Shown one piece after another: positions 5,389 through 9,122 of a stretch of 9,122 bases of DNA. Location of the stretch: assembly GCA_023441255.1 (NCBI GenBank), contig JAEZPW010000408.1, forward strand, positions 1 to 9,122, given 5' to 3'. The notes under the pieces are model-generated. The model made no database searches and had not been told where the DNA came from. It saw only the letters and a list, made by a program, of their open reading frames with translations. The first letter of the stretch is position 1; each line of letters begins with the position of its first letter. The position numbers were made by a program, and so were the translations under genes. Source of the stretch: Acidobacteriota bacterium (GTDB lineage: Bacteria > Acidobacteriota > Terriglobia > Terriglobales > Acidobacteriaceae).

Positions 5389-7831
5389 ACGGTACACGGA
5401 AAAAGCGAGACGGGTCATATTCTTTGCCCGCTATGAAGCCAGCCAGTTCGGTTCGCCTTACATAGAGACCGAACATCTGTTGCTGGGTCTTCTGCGCGAG
5501 GACAAGGCGCTGACCAATCGTTTCCTGCGCTCGCATGCCTCGGTGGAGTCCATTCGCAAGCAGATTGAAGGCCACACGACCATACGAGAGAAGGTTTCCA
5601 CATCCGTCGACCTCCCCTTGAGCAACGAGTGCAAGCGTGTGCTTGCCTATGCAGCCGAGGAGGCCGAACGGCTTTCGCACAAACACATTGGTACCGAGCA
5701 CTTGCTGCTGGGTCTGCTGCGCGAAGAAAAGTGTTTCGCTGCGGAGATCCTGCACGAACGAGGTCTGCGCCTGCCAACTATCCGCGAAGAATTGGCGCGT
5801 ACCACGCAGGAAAAAACACCGGCCCAGAGTCGGAGCTCGCGCGAGTCTTCCCTGCTGAGCGAGTTCAGCCGTGACCTGACGCAGGCCGCGATGGACAACC
5901 AGCTTGATCCGCTGGTTGGACGCGAGCAGGAACTTGAGCGCGTGGTGCAGATCCTGTGCCGCCGCACGAAGAACAATCCGGTGCTGATCGGCGAACCAGG
6001 CGTAGGCAAGACGGCCATCGTCGAAGGATTGGCTCAAAGGATCGCGGATGGCGAAGTTCCGTCGTTCCTGTCAGACAAGCGGATTCTAGCGCTGGACCTT
6101 TCGCTGATCGTGGCAGGCACGAAGTATCGCGGACAGTTTGAAGAGCGGCTGAAGACCATCATGAAGGAGTTGATGGAGTCGCAGAATTCCATCATCTTCA
6201 TAGACGAGTTGCACACGCTCGTGGGTGCGGGATCGGCGGAAGGCTCACTGGACGCCGCAAATATTCTGAAGCCGGCCCTTTCGCGTGGCGAGATTCAGTG
6301 CATCGGGGCTACCACGCCGGGCGAATATCGGAAATCGATCGAGAAGGACCGTTCGCTGGAGCGCCGTTTCCAGAGCGTGAAGGTTCCGCCGCCGAATGAA
6401 GGCGATGCAGTCAAGATCCTGATGGGCGTGAAGGACCGCTACGAGAAGTTCCATGCGGTGAGCTACACGGATGACTCCATCAGCTATGCCGTGTCGCACT
6501 CGAACCGCTACATTCCCGATCGCTTCCTGCCGGATAAGGCCATCGACCTGGTCGACGAAGCGGGCGCCCGCGTGAAGCTGCGCCAGACTTCGTTGCCGGA
6601 AGAGATCACGGAAGTGCAGAAGCGGATCAAGTTCATCGTTCACCGGATGGAGAACGCCATTGCGAACCACGAGTTCGAGAAGGCGCGCTTCTACTCGGAT
6701 GAAGAACGCAAGGAGCGCGAGAACCTGAAGGGTCTGCGCGAGAAGTATCACCTGGACGAGTCGTCGACCGGTGTTGTCACGCGCGAGGACATCGAGGACG
6801 TGGTTTCGCGCTGGACCGGCGTGCCGATTGCGTCCATCAAGGAAGAAGAGTCGGCGAAGCTGCTGCGAATCGAAGAGGAGCTGCACAAACGCGTCATCTC
6901 GCAGGACAAAGCCATTTCGGCACTTGCGCGGGCGATCCGTCGTTCACGTGCGGGGCTGAAGTCGCCGAACCGGCCGATAGGGTCGTTCCTGTTCCTGGGA
7001 CCGACGGGCGTCGGCAAAACGGAAGTAGCGAGGACGCTGGCGCAGTTCATGTTCGGCAGCGAGAAGTCGCTGGTGCGGTTTGACATGTCGGAGTTCATGG
7101 AGAAGCACTCGGTCAGCAAGCTGATCGGTTCACCTCCGGGATACGTTGGCTACGAAGAGGGCGGCCAGTTGACCGAGCGCGTGAAGCGAGCCCCCTACTC
7201 GGTCGTGCTGCTGGATGAAGTCGAGAAGGCGCACCCGGACGTGTTCAATATCCTGCTGCAGGTGTTTGAAGACGGCCAATTTACGGACGGACTTGGCAAT
7301 ACGGTGGACTTCAAGAACACGATCATCATCATGACCTCGAACATCGGTGCGCGGCACCTGATGAAGCGCGAGGGCCTGGGCTTCCAGTCGAATGTGGAGG
7401 AACGGGTGAGCGCGAAGGTTGAGGACCTGGTGAAGAACGAAGTGAAGCGGACGTTCAACCCCGAGTTCCTTAATCGTTTGGATGAAGTAATCCTGTTCAA
7501 TGCGCTGACGGAGAATGACCTGATCCAGATCGTCGAGCTGATGATCACACAGCTGAACCAGAACCTGGCGCAGCGCGCTCTGACCGTCACCGTAACGGAA
7601 GATGCGAAGAAGTGGATTCTCGGTAAGACCATCACCGACCGCAACTATGGCGCACGCCCGCTGCGCAGGGCGATCCAGAAGTACATCGAGGATCCGCTGT
7701 CGGAAGCGCTGATCCAGGGCAACATCAAGAGCAGGCCCGCGTTCATCGAGGTGTACCTCGAAGGCGACAACCTCTTCTATCGAGAAGTAGGAGAGGAAAA
7801 ACAGGAAGGCGTGCTGCTGTACCAGAGCTAA
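5381..7831 (+). CDS. clpC: ClpC-type AAA+ unfoldase (ClpP partner)
   Basis: The 816-residue product is a complete two-ring AAA+ chaperone that unfolds proteins and threads them into ClpP in the cytoplasm. Its N-domain has two Clp repeats (about 4-65 and 79-140, each with TEHLLLGLLRE). AAA-1 has Walker A GEPGVGKT (204-211), Walker B IIFIDE (271-276), pore loop KYRG (248-251) and an Arg pair 328-329. The short M-domain with a UVR-like motif spans about 410-450. AAA-2 has Walker A GPTGVGKT (540-547), Walker B VVLLDE (608-613), pore loop GYVG (587-590) and sensor/finger NRLDE (698-702). LGF at 666-668 fits the ClpP-docking loop; ClpB lacks it and has a longer M-domain, so ClpC is the better name. 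The CtsR, McsA and McsB genes that accompany clpC in Gram-positives are not present here. A good ribosome-binding site precedes it and an intrinsic terminator follows it. Confidence 0.96.
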   Translation: MFERYTEKARRVIFFARYEASQFGSPYIETEHLLLGLLREDKALTNRFLRSHASVESIRKQIEGHTTIREKVSTSVDLPLSNECKRVLAYAAEEAERLSHKHIGTEHLLLGLLREEKCFAAEILHERGLRLPTIREELARTTQEKTPAQSRSSRESSLLSEFSRDLTQAAMDNQLDPLVGREQELERVVQILCRRTKNNPVLIGEPGVGKTAIVEGLAQRIADGEVPSFLSDKRILALDLSLIVAGTKYRGQFEERLKTIMKELMESQNSIIFIDELHTLVGAGSAEGSLDAANILKPALSRGEIQCIGATTPGEYRKSIEKDRSLERRFQSVKVPPPNEGDAVKILMGVKDRYEKFHAVSYTDDSISYAVSHSNRYIPDRFLPDKAIDLVDEAGARVKLRQTSLPEEITEVQKRIKFIVHRMENAIANHEFEKARFYSDEERKERENLKGLREKYHLDESSTGVVTREDIEDVVSRWTGVPIASIKEEESAKLLRIEEELHKRVISQDKAISALARAIRRSRAGLKSPNRPIGSFLFLGPTGVGKTEVARTLAQFMFGSEKSLVRFDMSEFMEKHSVSKLIGSPPGYVGYEEGGQLTERVKRAPYSVVLLDEVEKAHPDVFNILLQVFEDGQFTDGLGNTVDFKNTIIIMTSNIGARHLMKREGLGFQSNVEERVSAKVEDLVKNEVKRTFNPEFLNRLDEVILFNALTENDLIQIVELMITQLNQNLAQRALTVTVTEDAKKWILGKTITDRNYGARPLRRAIQKYIEDPLSEALIQGNIKSRPAFIEVYLEGDNLFYREVGEEKQEGVLLYQS

Positions 7832-7842
7832 CGATCAGGTCT

Positions 7843-7868
7843 CACGTTCTGTTCGCGAACGTGGGGCA
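7843..7868. repeat. second copy of the aacgtgggg palindrome, degenerate on its left side
   Basis: cacgttc (7843-7849) pairs with gaacgtg (7857-7863) across a 7-nt loop. Bases 7852-7868 (ttcgcgaacgtggggca) are identical to 3956-3972. It starts 12 bp after the clpC stop and just before the terminator hairpin. Confidence 0.6.
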
Positions 7869-7875
7869 TCAAGAT

Positions 7876-7907
7876 TCAGCCGTCAGGGTTCCTGGCGGCT
7901 GATTTTT
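7876..7907 (+). terminator. intrinsic terminator of clpC
   Basis: A 12-bp stem, tcagccgtcagg (7876-7887) with cctggcggctga (7891-7902), has one G-U pair and a 3-nt loop gtt, and is followed directly by TTTTT (7903-7907). It lies 44 bp after the clpC stop codon, between convergent genes. On the minus strand there is no T-run, so it should act mainly on clpC. The stem begins with the same 11 bases as the heptad repeat at 1024. Confidence 0.8.
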
Positions 7908-7915
7908 GTGCGCGA

Positions 7916-8362
7916 TCATGCGGCGATGCGCGAACGCGTGAAGGTGCGGGCTCGATCGAGAGCGTTCGGTTGTGCGACCGGCACGCTGGCCGGCCAAGGT
8001 TCTTCTACTCCCATCAGCGCAAGCGCACCACCGAGCAGCGCCATGTTCTTCATGAAGTTGATCATGTCGTTCTGGCGCTGGTTCGGGTCTTCGGCCCGCC
8101 AAAAATCGTGGATGGTAGGTGACACGGCGAGCAGGAAGCCGATGATGGCGAGTGCGCCGTACTTGGGCTTGATTCCGAGCACAATACTGGAGCCGCCGAC
8201 GATCAGGGCGACGCCGGAGGCGACTACGCCCGCATCCGGCATCGGAATGTTTTTCGAGCCTGCGTACTGGGCAAGTCCCTTGCGGTTGCGGATGTGGTTG
8301 ATACCGCTGTAGAGAAAGAACCCGCCGAAGGCGAACCGTCCGAGGAGAAACAGCAGCTTCAT
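7916..8362 (-). CDS. DoxX-family small membrane protein
   Basis: The 148-residue product has four predicted membrane helices at about 3-22, 45-63, 68-84 and 104-119. The DoxX-family marks are the first helix ending SGINHI, HDFWRAEDPNQ (85-95) between helices 3 and 4, and NFMKNMALLGGALAL in the last helix. DoxX proteins are inner-membrane proteins linked to quinone or thiol redox chemistry and oxidative stress; no specific reaction can be read from this one. GAGG on the minus strand, 8 nt before the ATG, supports the start. The roughly 30-residue C-terminal tail is polar and ends RTFTRSRIAA. It is 115 bp downstream of the potassium-channel gene on the same strand, so the two may be co-transcribed. 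It converges on clpC. Confidence 0.85.
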   Translation of the reverse strand: MKLLFLLGRFAFGGFFLYSGINHIRNRKGLAQYAGSKNIPMPDAGVVASGVALIVGGSSIVLGIKPKYGALAIIGFLLAVSPTIHDFWRAEDPNQRQNDMINFMKNMALLGGALALMGVEEPWPASVPVAQPNALDRARTFTRSRIAA

Positions 8363-8477
8363 CGATCTGGCCTCACAGTGGAACTCCCCGGTTGGATTCG
8401 TCGTTACCGGTGGATGTGGCCCGTTGTTGGAGGCGATTCCTCAGGCAAAATTCGACGCAGCTCCGTGCCTGTGACGC

Positions 8478-9122
8478 TCACGCCGTCATGCTCTCTGAAA
8501 TGCGCTCAACGGCATGCATCTTGTCGAGATCGACCGCGAACCGCCCGCCCGGAACAACCTGGAAGGCAGTGGCAAAACGGGCGTTCCAGATGATTTCGTC
8601 TGCCGTGTAGGAGGTGCGACTGTGGACGGTCTGAGAGAAGGTTTCGTCGAAAGCAGTAATGAGGATGAGGAACTCCGTTTCAGCACCCTTGAGTTGCTCT
8701 TCGGTCCAGCCGTAGAGAGGGCTCGATTCGTCGATGGGGTGCACCACGGTCCAGGTTAGGGGGAAAAAGGCGACGTGATCGCGCTCAAGCGACAGGTAAT
8801 AAAACTGCCGTTGGCGAGAGCCGTTTGATTCTTCGAACCGGCTCAGCACGACCATGGCGTGCAATTCGATCAACTGGCTGCGGCGGCCGTTGACGAGCCG
8901 AAACTCGAAACCCCGAATGCCACGGTATGGGGCGATCACAGCGGAACGGCTGTAGATGAGGTGTGCGGTCGGGCGTGAGAAGCGCGCAAAGACGAAGCCG
9001 GTTATCAACGCAAAACTAAGCAGGCCAACGACGGATTCGACGGTGACTATGCCGTTCGCGGCAATTCCCTCCGGGACGATGCTGCCGTATCCGATGGTGG
9101 CGAAGGTCTGGACGCTGAAGAA
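8478..9122 (-). CDS. KirBac inward-rectifier potassium channel, 5' end outside the window
   Basis: The frame is open from the right edge, so the N-terminus and first membrane helix are missing; 214 residues are visible. They begin at the pore helix: SVQTFATIGYG, with the potassium selectivity filter TIGYG encoded at 9084-9098. The second membrane helix follows (about residues 24-46, VTVESVVGLLSFALITGFVF). The rest is the cytoplasmic immunoglobulin-like Kir domain, with typical segments LTWTVVHPIDESSPLYG and DETFSQTVHSRTSY...EIIWNARF. The channel would conduct potassium across the inner membrane; gating ligand unknown. The TTG at 9008 is not the start, because reading through it adds the pore. 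The gap to the DoxX gene (8363-8477) holds no clear terminator or promoter. Confidence 0.93.
   Translation of the reverse strand, partial: FFSVQTFATIGYGSIVPEGIAANGIVTVESVVGLLSFALITGFVFARFSRPTAHLIYSRSAVIAPYRGIRGFEFRLVNGRRSQLIELHAMVVLSRFEESNGSRQRQFYYLSLERDHVAFFPLTWTVVHPIDESSPLYGWTEEQLKGAETEFLILITAFDETFSQTVHSRTSYTADEIIWNARFATAFQVVPGGRFAVDLDKMHAVERISESMTA

Noticed and set aside
5206..5418. 70-codon minus-strand frame between lolD and clpC
   Set aside because: Part of it reads like plausible protein, but its start lies antisense to clpC, it has no recognisable family, and it crosses heptad repeats. A gene remnant cannot be excluded.
7916..8362. Plus-strand frames opposite the DoxX gene
   Set aside because: The minus-strand product has clear membrane helices, DoxX motifs and a good ribosome-binding site.

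Overview
The window most likely comes from a diderm, GC-rich bacterium. The gene set (Lol-type lipoprotein exporter, a ClpC-type unfoldase, a bacterial inward-rectifier potassium channel, a DoxX protein) and intergenic DNA crowded with REP-like hairpins and 7-bp-period repeats are what I would expect of an acidobacterium of the Koribacter/Terriglobus kind. That assignment is an inference, not a measured result.

Layout, left to right. The C-terminal part of a LolC/LolE-type permease (+) runs in from the left edge to 1020. A short repeat-filled gap follows, and then a convergent gene for a serine dehydrogenase proteinase (SDH) family, ClpP/crotonase-fold protein (-, 1209-2237). A 463-bp divergent gap holds a head-to-head pair of hairpin elements, three 26-bp tandem repeats and a possible promoter. 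A ThiH/HydG-like radical SAM gene follows (+, 2701-3855). Next is a 595-bp gap with a second dense hairpin cluster, then a LolD-type ATPase gene (+, GTG start at 4451, to 5143). After 237 bp, which include a possible 31-codon leader ORF, comes a complete clpC (+, 5381-7831) ending in a good intrinsic terminator. The right end is a minus-strand pair: a DoxX-family membrane protein (7916-8362) and a KirBac potassium channel cut by the right edge (8478 to beyond 9122, selectivity filter TIGYG visible).

How the genes work together. LolC/E and LolD would form one exporter that releases lipoproteins from the inner membrane, although here the permease and ATPase genes lie about 3.4 kb apart with the protease-like gene and the radical SAM gene between them. 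ClpC and the SDH-family protein are both protein quality-control types, but nothing in the sequence links them. The radical SAM gene stands alone, with no thiamine or hydrogenase-maturation genes in view.

The most unusual content is between genes. A three-hairpin element occurs in two copies (about 2455-2535 and 4047-4125) with different stem sequences but nearly identical spacing, plus a degenerate inverted relative. Heptad-period repeats occupy several gaps. An identical 17-bp half-palindrome occurs after the radical SAM gene and after clpC. I see no rRNA, tRNA, CRISPR array, riboswitch or transposase gene.
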